Counted from the first letter of the stretch, positions 26,901 to 38,951 are shown. The stretch is 64,000 bases of DNA from Echinostoma caproni (GCA_900618425.1 UZAN01039540.1:1-64000), one strand, 5' to 3'. Program-made: numbers and translations. Notes: generated by a model from the letters alone, not told the origin.

Positions 26901-27952
26901 TCAAAACCCGAAAGAAAGCTCTTTGCAGCGTGTCTTGCGGACGCCATAGATACCAGAACCTATCTTGTCAATAGTTTATGCCATCTATGTGCACCAAATC
27001 GAATTGGTGGTTTACGTTTATATTTGATTTGGGTAGCTCGATCGGCAGAATCGGGATTTGTCTCATCTAGTATACTATCGGTATCCGTAACATAAATCCT
27101 ATTATAAAACCCGCTTGATTGAACAAAGTCATGGGAGCTGTGACCTCTTCCCACAAATAAGAAGAAGATTCATATTTCTAAACGTAGGAATCGCGACAGC
27201 ATGATTATAGAGACAGAAAACTCAAACTGCAGTCAAAGAATTTCGTCTGACCGAAAAGTAAACACACCCTACAGGACCTGGCGTTGATCCGTGGCAGTAC
27301 ACATCGCCATATGTGATGGAATTATACAGAAAAGGGTCGACTGAGCACAATCGCATCAAACCAGTTTCAAAGCTTTCAGCAGGTGGCCAAACATCGCTTC
27401 AAAAACAGGCTCGACTTTTTCAGTCGCGTACTGTGTGAGAAGACAACATCTATGAATAAAGTAAGATTGGATTCACTACCTAGAGAAGATGCTGGAGAAG
27501 ACAAAACCTATCAGGCATTTAAGTCTGCCTAAAGGTAAAACTGGATGTAAAAACTCAGTTAAAGTGCCACATCACCTAATGTTGCAATTTGATAGACACG
27601 GAGGGGTGGCAACAATAGCCAGGTTTACCTATATTAGGGAAAAAGTTTAATGCCGTACATTTCTGATCGAATATAGCACCTGGGCAGATCAAACTTTCGC
27701 GAAACCGATTGAAAACTACCAGAAATGAGAAAGATATCTCGCTTTCAGGTGTCTTGAGCCACCTTAATCCTAGTTCACATCGTCTGCCGAGCGATAGAAA
27801 AGAGTGTTATCGCCATTCACTTGGGGTCATATTTTCGGAGTAAAAAATGTGAAGGCTGAAAGCACAAAACATGAAAATTTCCATCGTTCCCCGCACCTTC
27901 ATTACTGAATACCTCTATTCAGGTGGATGCCTCAGATTAAATGGCAAATGTG
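23931..27952. other. Non-coding, unidentified
   Basis: Holds a weak relic of the hammerhead family at about 24147-24182 (GCTGATGAAACGTTTGC). A frame at 26960-27154 ends RKPPIRFGAHRWH, faintly like a retroelement polyprotein end. No gene is supported. Confidence 0.4.
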
Positions 27953-28231
27953 CTAGTATGATTTAACCGAGTCAAGCACTCTATGTTCCATAGTCTCGTG
28001 GTTTTGATTCACAGTAAGTTCACTCAACTTGGTGAATCCCAGATGTTTGTTTGGTATTCTGACAACGAATTTTGTAAACAAACTTGTACTGAATACTGGC
28101 GAGTACATTTCGTCAACAATAGGTATCACTGATGTAGCTCGAGGTGCAAAACTCCAGGGACCAAACAAAACACAAAACGCGAGTCGCATTAATAGCAATA
28201 TTAGTATTTTTCTCAAGTTAAACCACATCAT
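27953..28231 (-). CDS. Possible small secreted protein (hypothetical)
   Basis: An open frame of 92 codons starting at 28231 in the context GCCGAAATGATG. The first 30 residues look like a signal peptide: basic N-terminus (MMWFNLRK), hydrophobic core ILILLLMRLAFCVLFG, and a likely cleavage after WSFA. The rest (for example PIVDEMYSPVFSTSLFTKFV) has no cysteines, no recognised domain and no dibasic amide sites. The frame continues upstream to 28417, but that part is low-complexity. No intron, TATA box or polyadenylation signal is clear. It may be a chance frame or the first exon of a longer gene. Confidence 0.25.
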   Translation of the reverse strand: MMWFNLRKILILLLMRLAFCVLFGPWSFAPRATSVIPIVDEMYSPVFSTSLFTKFVVRIPNKHLGFTKLSELTVNQNHETMEHRVLDSVKSY

Positions 28232-28417
28232 TTCGGCTCGGCCGATACCGACATCACAGTATCGCAAGACAGGTATTTTACGTTTTGGGGGAGGGTGGTT
28301 GTGTTTTGGACAGGAAGCGATAGAAATTTGGATTGCAGTTCTCGTCAAACTGCCAACCGGAAGCCGGAAGATGTGAGACCGGGAAGTTTCGTTGACCATA
28401 GAAGTGGGCACCCGCAC

Positions 28418-30510
28418 TGTAGAGCTGAGAACAAATTGTGTGTGTGTGTACGCTCGATACTAAAGACAGTGTTGTCTTGACAGTATGCGTCACTCTAAGC
28501 AGTCGTTTACGATGAATACGATTGTACAATAGCCTAGAGAATACAATAATGGAAAGCGTCTGAAGCCCGAGTATACACATGACTGAGATCTGACAATTGG
28601 AGCAGCACAATGAAAGATGATGGCGGATCAGAAGAAGAAAGAGAAAAGAACAAAACAGAACAGAGACACTATTACAATGAAATTTATGATCAGTTATGAT
28701 GATAGTACTGTTGCGTAAATGAGTTGTAGTGGTAGTAGTAAAATGCACACTGGACACATATGTTGGGTTGATTCGCCTCTACTCTTCCTCCTCCTCCCTA
28801 CTGTCATCCGCATTCGGTTGCAGTGGACCCTTTTCTCACTTGGTAATTGTGAATTTCTGTGCAACAGAGAGCCAAAGAGCTGCTGAGAGCTAAGTAGCAG
28901 CAGGTATGGATTTCGAGGAACAAGATTACCACCTACCCGGTGGTTAATCTCGTTGAGCTAGGTCAGTTGAGAAGTAGAAGTTACAGATAGGGGGAGGGGG
29001 GCAGACAATAATCCACTCAACAGGTGGTTGAGTTCTGTCGCGAGAATGCACTGACCAGACGCTGTTTGAGGGTCAAACGAGCACAGGGTTGGGACGTCCA
29101 GAATTGGCCGGAGCTGGGTCGTGAGGAACGTGAATTCGGTCGGTTCGGCACGGAATTTCTTGTAGGGGCTAGTTTGGTTTGGGACACAAAATTGTGCTCC
29201 AGATGACTAGTAGATAACTGTCTACGATACTGGCGAATGGAGACTCGAATGCATAGCTCCTTGAGGTAACTAAATACATAAAGTAAAAAGAAATAGCATG
29301 ATAAATTAGAAAAGAATCTGCATTTTTGGTGACGCCTGATTTATTTTTAAGACTATGGGCATATTTTTATGTGTTTACTTTTTCCTCGTTTTTCCTTGAT
29401 TCTTGAGTTTGTAGTATTTGCAGTGATCTTGCCACCGAATTTCTAATGTTGATTCCGTAAGTAAGATTACAGCTAACTGAAAGCATCGATTGGTCTCTTT
29501 CAGTTTCAGCTTAACCAGACGCTTAACGTGCTTCAGTTATAAATAAATAAATGCTTCCATTTCCATTTATACTTATAGAGGGTAAATTGGCTTCATTGAT
29601 GACTCCATGTATCCCTCCACATTTTGACTGAGAATGTTTATGTAGGTCTTTTAAATTCCAGTTACTCAGTAGGGTGATGACTACAATATCTCATTGCAAC
29701 ATGTCATATCCGTACGCATCACCGAGCTATCGACAAACATTGCTGGCTCTTATTACAAGGAGATCAACTTCCAGGCGGAAACTCTAATATATACTCACAC
29801 GTATTGACTGATTATCTAAGACTATTCCTAAATTGAAACAATACCCGTAAATTTGTGATCAACCTTCAGAGAGATCTACCTCTTATCAGCGAAATGAAGA
29901 CGCTCCCGATTTGCTTGCAGCTCTCCTAATCGGTCACATGTGACTGCTTTTATTAGTCATTGTGTGTTGTACAAACTGAGAAAGTGGCCATTCTTCGTTT
30001 GGACTAGCGTACCGGAAGAAAGATAGATATCACTGGTTTTCAACAGATTTTAATATGGGTGTGGTTTGTAGCTTGTGTTCGCTAAATACATACTCTGGTA
30101 TCCGTGGAACCTCAATTAGTTTTTACATAAAAAGTAACAAAAGTGCAGTCGACACAATGACAATATGGACCCACATTTAAAATTTAGTCTGGTAGATTTT
30201 GTTCAAGATGAACAAAATATATCACTGCAATGTTGAATCTCAGTGAATGACTCGTGTGACATCCTGATTGCTTCCAAAGACCACAGCCAAGTTTTGCGTT
30301 TCTGAGAACTTTCTTTATCATAATACTCATAATCATAATACTTCAGTGCTGGAATCGGTACGCGTTGTGTACATTGGTTCTATTCAAAGCAAATACTCCA
30401 AATTATCTGACTAACGAATACGGTTTTGCTTGGGAAACAGAACTCAAAATCAAATTTGAGTCACCAGATTTGAATATGGGTTTGATTTGTAGCTCAGGTT
30501 GATGGTTTGT
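28418..30510. other. Non-coding, unidentified
   Basis: A GC-richer stretch at 28.98-29.21 kb after a G-run may be repeat sequence. No exon with good splice sites was found. Confidence 0.4.
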
Positions 30511-30544
30511 GGGATCTTGTGTTCGCTGAGTTTGGCGTTTAGAC

Positions 30545-30586
30545 CGCAAACGTTTCATCACCAGCCGAGGTGACATCGTCAGTGCG
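30545..30586 (-). ncRNA. Type I hammerhead ribozyme, left foldback arm
   Basis: On the minus strand: stem I CGCA, core CTGACGA (30582-30576; the variable position 7 is C), one unpaired T, stem II GTCACC/GGTGAT with loop TCGGCT, GAAA (30556-30553), minimal stem III A-C/G-T, then cleavage expected after T30549 and TGCG closing stem I. All invariant core bases are present. The very short stem III is typical of retroelement hammerheads, which often work better as dimers. Confidence 0.72.
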
Positions 30587-30941
30587 TAGGTAATGATCCC
30601 TGCACTTGTCTTTATTTCTAGTATTCCTACCCTAGGTTTGACCTTGAGAATTGTTCTCGCTGTTGACCTTAAAGACGGTACTAAATTTGGTAACTTGACC
30701 TTTGGTGGTTGCTATAGAGATGACTTTTGCGCACTAAGGTTACTAGATTTAGTAAATTGACCTCTGACTGTGACCTTGACCTGTCAGAGTTACTAAATTT
30801 AGTAGCAGTTGTACCAAACCTTGTTAACAGCTTGAAATTTTCGTACTTGAGAATACATTTGAAGGTTCTGTTGTGCATGCACAAGGTCAAACCTAAGGTA
30901 GGAATACTATAAATAAAGACAAGTGCAGGGAACATTACCTA

Positions 30942-30983
30942 CGCACTGACGATGTCACCTCGGCTGGTGATGAAACATTTGCG
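30942..30983 (+). ncRNA. Type I hammerhead ribozyme, right foldback arm
   Basis: The plus-strand counterpart of the left-arm ribozyme: CGCA (30942-30945), CTGACGA (30946-30952), stem II GTCACC/GGTGAT, GAAA (30972-30975), CATT, then TGCG (30980-30983). It differs from the left arm by G to A in the short stem III (CGTT to CATT), which replaces a C-G pair by C.A and probably weakens it. The core is otherwise intact. Confidence 0.65.
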
Positions 30984-31019
30984 ATCTAAACGCCAGGCTC
31001 AGCGAACACAAGACCCCAT

Positions 31020-33005
31020 AGATGTCACTGGATTCAGAATGAATGCATTTGCATCTCATACTCGGGAAATTGAAGATTCCTTTTGGGGAATATATAGGCT
31101 AACCTATTTGTCTACACGATTTTACACTGGGTTTAGGTGTGTTTGTAAAGCGCATATCATGCGATCATGCTCTTTCCCTGTAAACCGATGCTAGTCGATG
31201 AGAGTCTGCTGGGAGATGTTAACTATTCTAATCACAGAGTGCACAGGGAACAGTGCCTAAAAGTAATGATCCTACAGTTCTTTTCGATGCGTGATTGCAT
31301 AGAAAATCTTATGTTTCACAATTTGTCATACAGCGTTAAAAAGAGTTTGTACCTTTTTTCGAACCTGACTGTAACTGGGCGATCGCCAAATCCGGGTATT
31401 TAAGAAAGATGTATGATAAAAGCAAGTCATTCCTTGATTCGAATTAGTTGAATATAACAAAACTAGCACTTTTGGATGGGAAAGACCTTCACTTGAAACA
31501 CGTAGAGACATTATGCAAGAAAAATCTTCTAGTAAAATTACCAGTTGTTTATCTGTCCCCGTTTGAAATATATTTACGAACTCAACCACCGAAATAAATG
31601 AATTTTTGATGGTTCAGCACTTATTGTAAACGACATCATCATCCTAAGGCATCTAATAATTAGTGTACGGACCCGGGATCCGCTCGGAGACTCCAATTCC
31701 TTGGTCACAGACAAAGTTACCCTTAGCAAAATGCAGAATATCTCCAAACAATTTAGAAACGGTGGCATTTTTAAAAACGAAAATCCCAAATTTTGCCGGC
31801 ATTGTACATCTGTGTAGCCAAAATATGATCATAAACGTTACCAAATCCCTGATTCATAATGTTTTTTTCCTACTGACTTACAGTTAGTTGAATTCACAAT
31901 TCTTGTTTAAGTTTCGCAAAACCACAATTTTCATTGCTTCTCTGTCTAATGATCTAGCTGAGTTGATAAAATCCTGCCATAGATCAATGAAAACCACAGG
32001 CTTCCTCCTTCATTGGATAAGTAAGTGTCTGGAAAGAGTTTCGGGCAGAGCGATTTTCCCTGCCTATAGTTATATCAAACCTACTCAGATTTACCATGGG
32101 CAAGCGTTGTGGAGATTTAGGGGCAAGTTGCACATTCAAGGCGTTTTTGCTTGGAACACGTCTGTCTAACTGAAATCCAGATATGATCAAACTTAGTTCG
32201 CTGAATTTGGTCAGCCTCAATCTGAGCTGGTTTGCACGTTTTGAATTCCAGGGATCTGATATTCAAACCCTGGATGGGAAGGTGGTGAGCGCGATCAGTA
32301 CACAAACTAGAGTCTGGTGCTTCCCGAGTGTTTACTTGGTTAAATAAATTGAGTATCGGGTATCGTAATGAGTTCTAAAGAATGGTCGGTCAGAATCAAT
32401 AATAATACTCATTTTATAATTACTTCTGTGAGCAGTGATGTCGGTCATATGATGCCTATTTTACTGACCAGTTTTACAACTCTATTTCAGGGACGATTTG
32501 CAGGTTATCCGGGCAACCGTCGCCTAAGTTCATCTCAGAGCTTTACTCTTTCTAGAGCTTGTTATTATTGAGCATTCGTCGACCCGTCAGTGGATTGAAC
32601 TCCGGACATGTCGCATGGAAGGAGTTTAGTGTTAAAAAGTGCAAACCAGCTAAGAACGGAGCTAACCAGAAGTACCGTTCACCTGAATGTTATTTTTAGC
32701 ATTAGTTATCCAGTTCATTTCCACGGCGGAAGAGAGATACTAAAATTAGTGTCAATCCAATTCGAAAGCTTGCCATCAAATCAGGTTTTCCATTCAGGTA
32801 CTAGTTTGACGTGCCCAAGTGAGCTTGCAACGATTACTTTGATATAACTAATCAATCATCGAACCGTTGAGCAATGGTTCTGGCATTCCTTTCGTATAAA
32901 AAATAATGCAAATAACTTTAGATGAGATTCAATAAGATAGGTGAATCAGACTTGGGAAATGATCGCAACAGGGTAGATGCATGTGTACATTTACGGTTTT
33001 GGAAC
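31020..33005. other. Region downstream of the SCHIP1-like stop codon
   Basis: Would contain the 3' UTR on the minus strand just below 33006. No AATAAA was seen close by and no further SCHIP1 exon was recognised. Nothing else is supported. Confidence 0.4.
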
Positions 33006-33103
33006 TTACGCTAATAAATCATCCAGTTCGATCATCTTAGCTCCGTGTTCCAGATGTAGATCATCCCGCTCCATCAAGGAGTCCATCAAATTGTTGTTTA
33101 GAT
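33006..33103 (-). CDS. SCHIP1: SCHIP1-like exon h: conserved C-terminal helix, second half, and stop
   Basis: The exon opens at 33103 after the acceptor TTGCCCTTGTCAG and completes an Asn codon split with exon g. The product is NLNNNLMDSLMERDDLHLE then HGAKMIELDDLLA and stop TAA (33008-33006). It matches the family pattern SLNEEL......RDELH.EQDAM..DIEDL residue for residue in spacing. The stop sits inside GCG-TAA-G, which also reads as a consensus donor GC|GTAAGT. The transcript may therefore end here, as the short C-terminus of the family suggests, or splice on to an exon not found. No AATAAA was seen in the next 100 bases. Confidence 0.82.
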
Positions 33104-33872
33104 CTGACAAGGGCAATTCAATAGTAGTCGATATAGAGAAACAGCTTGGAACAACGTGTGATGTACAGCCGATATTTCAACCACACTGGATATGGTAGAA
33201 GTGGCGTGAATAGATTTGCTTTGTGTGATTTGTTAGCTACTGTAGACTGCTTGTGCGAAGAAAACACAAACAGAATAGGTTTCATGTCGGATTTTGGCAA
33301 ACATATTGATATTCAAAAACGTCTGTCGCTCAAGTCAGCACACTCAAATAACAACAGTTGTTTATAGGGACAGCAACGCACTCCAACTAGCATGGGCCCC
33401 GTATTCATGCAGGTTTTATGCTAATGTGATACCCAGGATGCTTTGTCGTAATCGCTCATATTAACAAAATTTTTTATTAGTCAGTGAGGTTTAAGGGTGT
33501 CAGTGCGTTTAATAAACTCATCAACTCTTTAAGCCCATATCAGAATTTTGAGGTTTGGAATATCCTTTGCGCCAAGAAAATCGATTGGCACCTTAGTCAT
33601 GTGTAAGATAACTGTGTCAGCAGTATTCGAATGGGGGTAGAGTGATTGCACCCTGATACTGATGTCCGACTGATCTATAATGCATGTTACTATCTCGCTG
33701 ATGGAAGTGTCTCTGGTGGCTCAAATGGCTCGGTTGAACAAATTTACTACGTCTAAATTAATACGTTTTAATAATTTCACGTATAAAGCAAAAATTTACA
33801 CTCTCATGTAGGGGGGCATTAATTTTATGTCAAAGCCGCCAGTATAATCCCCTCGACTGTGAGCCAACTCAC

Positions 33873-33981
33873 TTTGAATCTCGTTGTGGAGTTCCTCTAC
33901 GACTAGTTGTAGTTGAGCGCAGTTCATTTTCTCCCAGACGTTTACGGGTAAGGTCGTTCGTGGTTTGACAGTGATTTGCAG
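33873..33981 (-). CDS. SCHIP1: SCHIP1-like exon g: conserved C-terminal helix, first half
   Basis: A 109-base exon, entering in phase 0 and leaving in phase 1. The acceptor CCCCTCCGTTTCAG is strong and the donor is AAA|GTGAGT. The product is LQITVKPRTTLPVNVWEKM followed by NCAQLQLVVEELHNEIQ. The order Lys-Pro, then a turn, a Met, a Gln-Leu-Gln, then VV-ELH-IQ reproduces the LKP..L..M..GQLQ.IV.DLH.QI pattern of the SCHIP1 signature. This and the next exon are the main evidence for the family call. Confidence 0.85.
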
Positions 33982-34753
33982 CTGAAACGGAGGGGAAACA
34001 GTTTGTATGAGCCCAATACGTTCTCGCATCAAGGATGCAGCAGATCACGTGAGCCCTTTTGTGCGAAGTAGTTTAAGTGAGAAAAAAGGTTTAATGCAAG
34101 TAGTACTGCATGCACGAACTAAAACGAGATGTTTCACTTATGTGGATATGTGGTTTCACCGTAAAGTGCATATGTTGGCATAGATAAGCAAATAGTTTTT
34201 CTGGTAAATAGTGCTGATATTGCACCGTCAGAAGATAAAACAAATAAACGTGGCTCGTTTTAAGCATCAATCCGTGAGCATCTTCGTGCACATCAGGTGA
34301 TCCAAACACTTTCAGGGCCTCAGAATGAAGTTTTACGCTCAATACTCGGGTGACCCTTAGGTGTATAACAGTTGGCCAAGCAAGGGAAACTCCGACCTGC
34401 ATGAAAAACGTATTGATTGGAACGATGAGGCGATTCTCCCAAAGGGTCAGTCATCTACGAAGTGCCCCAAAACAAATTGAGGCACGTTTGGAAACGTCAC
34501 TTGGCAAAGGCTGAAACTGTAGCACTCAAAATCATGAACCCACCAGTGTGCAAACAGAAGACGGTTGCCGCTTCAACCAAATCTACGTGATGACCCGAAC
34601 TATGGCCTCAGTCATGTCGTGATGACGCAACATGGCGTGACAAATTGCACGTGACAAAGGTCACCGAAAGTTACAAAATTGACCTTTGTCCCCCCCTTCG
34701 CCCACTGTCCCCATTTTATCCACTCGCTCTGATTAAACTTTATAGATATTTAC

Positions 34754-34861
34754 CTGCAAAGGAAATCAGAGTTTAAGGTGAAATGATGGGCTTGTGATAA
34801 TTGATGTTCGTGAGCGTGTCTGTGTCCATCATCTCTCCTTAAACTCTGATTTCCTTCGCAG
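34754..34861. repeat. Short inverted repeat (hairpin)
   Basis: Arms 34754-34789 and 34826-34861 are reverse complements over 36 bases with three mismatches; the shared core includes AAATCAGAGTTTAAGG. The loop is 36 bases. Either transcript would fold into a stable hairpin of about 108 bases. The size overlaps that of microRNA precursors and of small foldback elements. No sign of coding. It lies in the intron between exons f and g of the SCHIP1-like gene. Confidence 0.65.
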
Positions 34862-37681
34862 ATATTTGTCTCCTCTCCCCACCTGTTCTTATAGACATTG
34901 TTGTATTTTCATACTTAACCTCTATGGACCAATCACATTTATTTCTACATTAGATATGAACACACACATAACTGTATGGTCCTGAAGACGAAGTTACAAA
35001 AACGAGCTTGTTCGCTATTTTGTTTGGCCTTGATTCGGAGTGGCTCAATTCTCTTCAGAAGAGATAATCAATCGGGGACGGATGCTCTTATCAACCAACC
35101 TGTATCGAGCATCATTTTAGCATCTCCCAGGATCCATGGTTTCAACTCACCTATTGTTGATAATAAGAAAGCCAACCTTGTCAGGGAATGCCTACGATTT
35201 GGTAAACGTAAAGGTGCCTATCCTATACTGCTTATTAACAAAATGATATAAACGGCCGCAAGGTTACTATTTGTGCAAACCAGAAACATTTTGCACATTT
35301 AACTGTTTCATATCGTTGTTCCAGTCATTTTCTCATTTTGTATTGGGATCGAACACGGAATTTTGAGAGCAGGAGGAGGTAAGCAGGTTATCTTGGACCA
35401 GACAAATAGACTGACTGCAACCTACTCACACTGCGTACAAACGAGGGGCGGTTTTGTTATTGACAACGGCATTTGGGAACTAGGTTCTGAATAAAATCAA
35501 ATGGCATTTTTCTTTGTGTGGATATCGCTTGGTACAATTTACCCAGAATAAATTTCATCCTGTCTCCTTGTGTGCTTCGTAGGATAGCACAGTTGGAATG
35601 ACCAGACAGAAAAACAAAGACAGTGAGATGGGCTATAAACGTGTACACACGCCACAATCATGGAACCAAAGTCGGGCAAGCTAAAAGCTGGTAGTTTATC
35701 TAGGGAGAATAAAATTGAGCAGAGCGTTCTCGTTGTTTACATCTTTTCGGCTGAAGATTGTGAAGGTGTGGGGGGTTTGACATAGTTGGGTCACTTGGGT
35801 ATATTGGAACGGGAAACAGCCAGTGGAATTTACGGAACATTCCTTTCCACTGGGGTCGCAATTAAATATCGACCTGATATTTCTATAATCGATGCTTGCT
35901 GAGTCCAACCTGGATTGCGTTTGACCTCTGTTTGGGATCCAGGATGAGGCAGATAAATTTGATTAAGTCTAGCGTTCGCGAGGGTGGGACATTTTCCGCG
36001 TTGTAGTTTCGTGAATGATGCTACAACCTCTGTGGTTGAAAAAAGATCATACGAAAATATCAATAATTTTCGAGATCCAAAGCTTGATCTACTTGTGACT
36101 CAGCATGGTAAATTAGTCAGACGTCAAACGGTACACACTCTCTCAGAACCACCTTGGAATCGCGATTATAGTCTAACTGGAAATTTCCATAATACCGATA
36201 GGTTTTTTCTTGCTTATTCGCAGATAGGAATAACCACAAACATATTTACTGTTGGAGATACATTTTGTAGTTGCGCAACTGTACTAAACGTTCTTTCTTA
36301 GTCATCATTTAGCTCATCTTGCACCTTTATTCTTCATGTCATATGCGATGACGTTTTCATTTTAAAATGTTCGATACCTCCTGAAAAACAATGAAGAATG
36401 TCTAACGGTGCCTAGATGCAGAGGCACTTCAGTCAATTCATTGTTACAGATTGAAGCAAGCTGATACAAAATGAGTGATTCAGTGCCCCCTTCGTTTGAC
36501 TTAATCAGCTATATCAAGTCTCTCAATTACAATTAGCTTTAACACCCTACAGTATATACAACGATGTGTGCACTTACCATTTCAGCAACTCTGGGTGAAA
36601 CCACAGTCCAGGACGGTTTTTCCACTTCTAACTGCATGTGGGCAATTTTGGAAGCCTTTTTGGGGAGAAGAAAACAGGACAAGGTTAATGAGAAACGGAT
36701 TGAGAAAGTGAGAAACAATAAGAGATCAAGTGTGAACAAGTTATTATTTTTAATATTATGACATGTCTATTATAACCAAAGGGTTGTTCGCCGTGGTTCA
36801 GCCTCGGAAGTTTTCACATTCATGATTTTATTTGTGGTCACGAATATGACAAAATAACTGGCTTGTATCTTATAACAAGAGAAGCGGTAATATATTTTAC
36901 AAAAGTTCTATTCATCAGAACCTAGTCAGCTGAAGCAATCAATAACTTTTTGGCTTTGAGAACACGTGACACATTGGAATTTGTTTTCCACGATTGGTTT
37001 GCTGTTTCTTCAGTCTGCTAGGACGAAGGACGGGAGTTGTTTATACTACACATAGATGAATGTTCAGTATGTGCCGATTATCTGACCTGGCGACCTCTTA
37101 ACAGGTGACGTAATCAAATGACGGTTGTAGAAGTTCAAGTGCCTGCGTGAAGTTATTATGTGAAACGAACTCAAACTTCAAAAGCCGCTCAGTTGACCTG
37201 GTTAGGGCGTTTATGTTAAGTGTGATTTGGATTCCAATCGATGCTACCGGGTCTAGCTAGTCAGCAAAGGATTGATGTGACACTGTATCCATTTGTCCAA
37301 TTCTTAACCGCCTCGTCTGATCTTTTCTGATAAAGACATTCATAAATCAAACCAAATCGCTACACTGGTCTCTCTTTCCAGATTCATTGAGGAAAATGCG
37401 TTTTATTTATCTGTTAAACTTGATCAGTTGCGTTTCCTTAGACCGTATGCAAACAACATCAATGCATGCTTTAAAATCCAGGCTGGAAAAGTCTCCGCAA
37501 TCCCACTATTATTGGAGCATCTCGCTTTCGAAAGCCTCAGTATATTCAGAGGTGGGTGTCTCGGGTTGTAGACAGTCGCCCTTACTTTGTAACTCACGGA
37601 ATGCTGCTATACAGCCTAGCGTTTCGAATAACCTCTGCTAAGGAAGCCCTACTCATTGCCTAACCGTGGAAGAGATGTTTT

Positions 37682-37890
37682 CTCACCATGGTAAGAGGAT
37701 GAAAAGCCAACATCCGGGATCATAACTGGGTCGGCGAGCTACTGGCAGTTTGCCTAAGGGATTTGCTTAATGACTCTGATTCCAAACAAACCAGGAAGAG
37801 GCGGACGAACCACAAGCATACCTTCCTGATTGTAACAGTGATCACCGGCTATAATGTGCATCGAGGCCTAATGGGCCCCTTGGACGTTTG
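37682..37890 (+). repeat. Dispersed repeat, copy 2
   Basis: The partner of the repeat at 23720-23930: AAAGCCAACATCCGG, ACTCTGATTCCAAACAAACC, GAGGCGGA, CTTCCTGAT and ACAGTGAT in the same order and spacing. It lies in the intron between exons f and g of the SCHIP1-like gene. Confidence 0.5.
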
Positions 37891-38403
37891 ACTCCATCCA
37901 ATGCTAGGGCCAGGCTTTGGAAAATCGAAGTTGGGATATATATAAATATGTACGTTTACGCTGCTGACATATATTATGAAATGCTTTTTCGGTTCCACGA
38001 AGACCATTTAAAATAAAATTCAATCAGACAGCATAGGACTTTGGGCTGGGACAAGGTATTATGTAACTTTGTAATTGACGAATCCCTGCTTCCTAGTGTG
38101 ACTATTTTGAATGTGACTGTCTGCCGGATGTAACGAACCGTTTGTATTATGCGCAAAAAGCGGAAAATGTCCTATGCATCTAGTCAAAATGCCGAATTTG
38201 TCGTTGAGTGACGTGAATCTACTAGTAGTACTATTTGAACGTATGCAAATTGCATTATTTTGGATGCATCCCTCAAAAAAAGCAGGGATCTTAATAAAAC
38301 GTTCAAAGCTATTGTAAAATAACAAGTCGTCCCGAATCAATTGTTGTTTCCCGTAATTTTAAATTATAAACGAGCAAAGCGGTGCAAAAATATTGAGCCG
38401 TAC

Positions 38404-38538
38404 CTGTGCAAGGGAGAAATGTACATCTTGCTGGGTCTTTTGACATTTCTCATGCAGTTCATTTAGCTTCCGTTCCGATTCAGCGTCGGTACAATCGTGA
38501 CTTCGTTGTTTGAAATATAAATCACAATATTGCTCCGC
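38404..38538 (-). CDS. SCHIP1: SCHIP1-like exon f: coiled-coil segment
   Basis: A 135-base exon (45 codons), phase 0 at both ends. The acceptor is CCATCAACAG (after CTTTCTCTCC) and the donor CAG|GTACGG. The product reads AEQYCDLYFKQRSHDC, TDAESERKLNELHEKC and QKTQQDVHFSLAQ: charged, proline-free and predicted as a continuous helix. It takes the place of the Ala/Met/Lys-rich coiled coil in vertebrate SCHIP1, which is needed for self-association there. The sequence itself is not closely conserved, so the assignment comes mainly from position, phase and helix character. Confidence 0.72.
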
Positions 38539-38951
38539 CTGTTGATGGAGTGATGGAGAGAAAGCATGTAAGTTTTGAAATTTCTAGTGAAAATGAGCTT
38601 AACATAAACAATGCAGGACAGATAACAAACATTAATTGAAAACCTCAAATGAAATGTTTTATGGTTGTTGGTTTGCTATACTCGAGTGCTCTAACAGTTT
38701 CATCTAAGGACAGAACAAAAGTCTTCACGGAAGGGGTGGAAACCAATTGTTTTTTTCACCAACTGGGAGCTCGGTAAGTGATCAATCAGAAGAGGATAAT
38801 ATACAAAAGTTCACCACCTATAATGCATACTATCTAGAGGATGAACGCTCATGAACTATGAAAGAAACATCCATAAAATCCGACTAGACTGTAAATTAAA
38901 TGCTGAACTATAGTGAAGACAAAAGCAATTTACAATGCCAGACCGAGGTGG

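Larger units (their letters stand above)
30511..31019. repeat. Foldback element with a hammerhead in each arm
   Basis: Two arms of about 137 bases (30511-30647 and 30882-31019) are near-perfect reverse complements, separated by a spacer of about 235 bases. The arms run from GGTCTTGTGTTCGC through the hammerhead to CCTA.GTTTGACCTTG. The flanking GCTCAGCGAACACAAG-like segment also resembles sequence beside the hammerhead relics at 3.6 and 14.0 kb, so all probably come from one element class, perhaps terminal repeats of Penelope-like elements. No coding sequence lies inside. It could be two inverted insertions or a single mobile foldback. Confidence 0.75.

Noticed and set aside
26960..27154. Retroelement polyprotein C-terminus (RKPPIRFG)
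   Set aside because: Only a few residues resemble one; no other polyprotein domain nearby.
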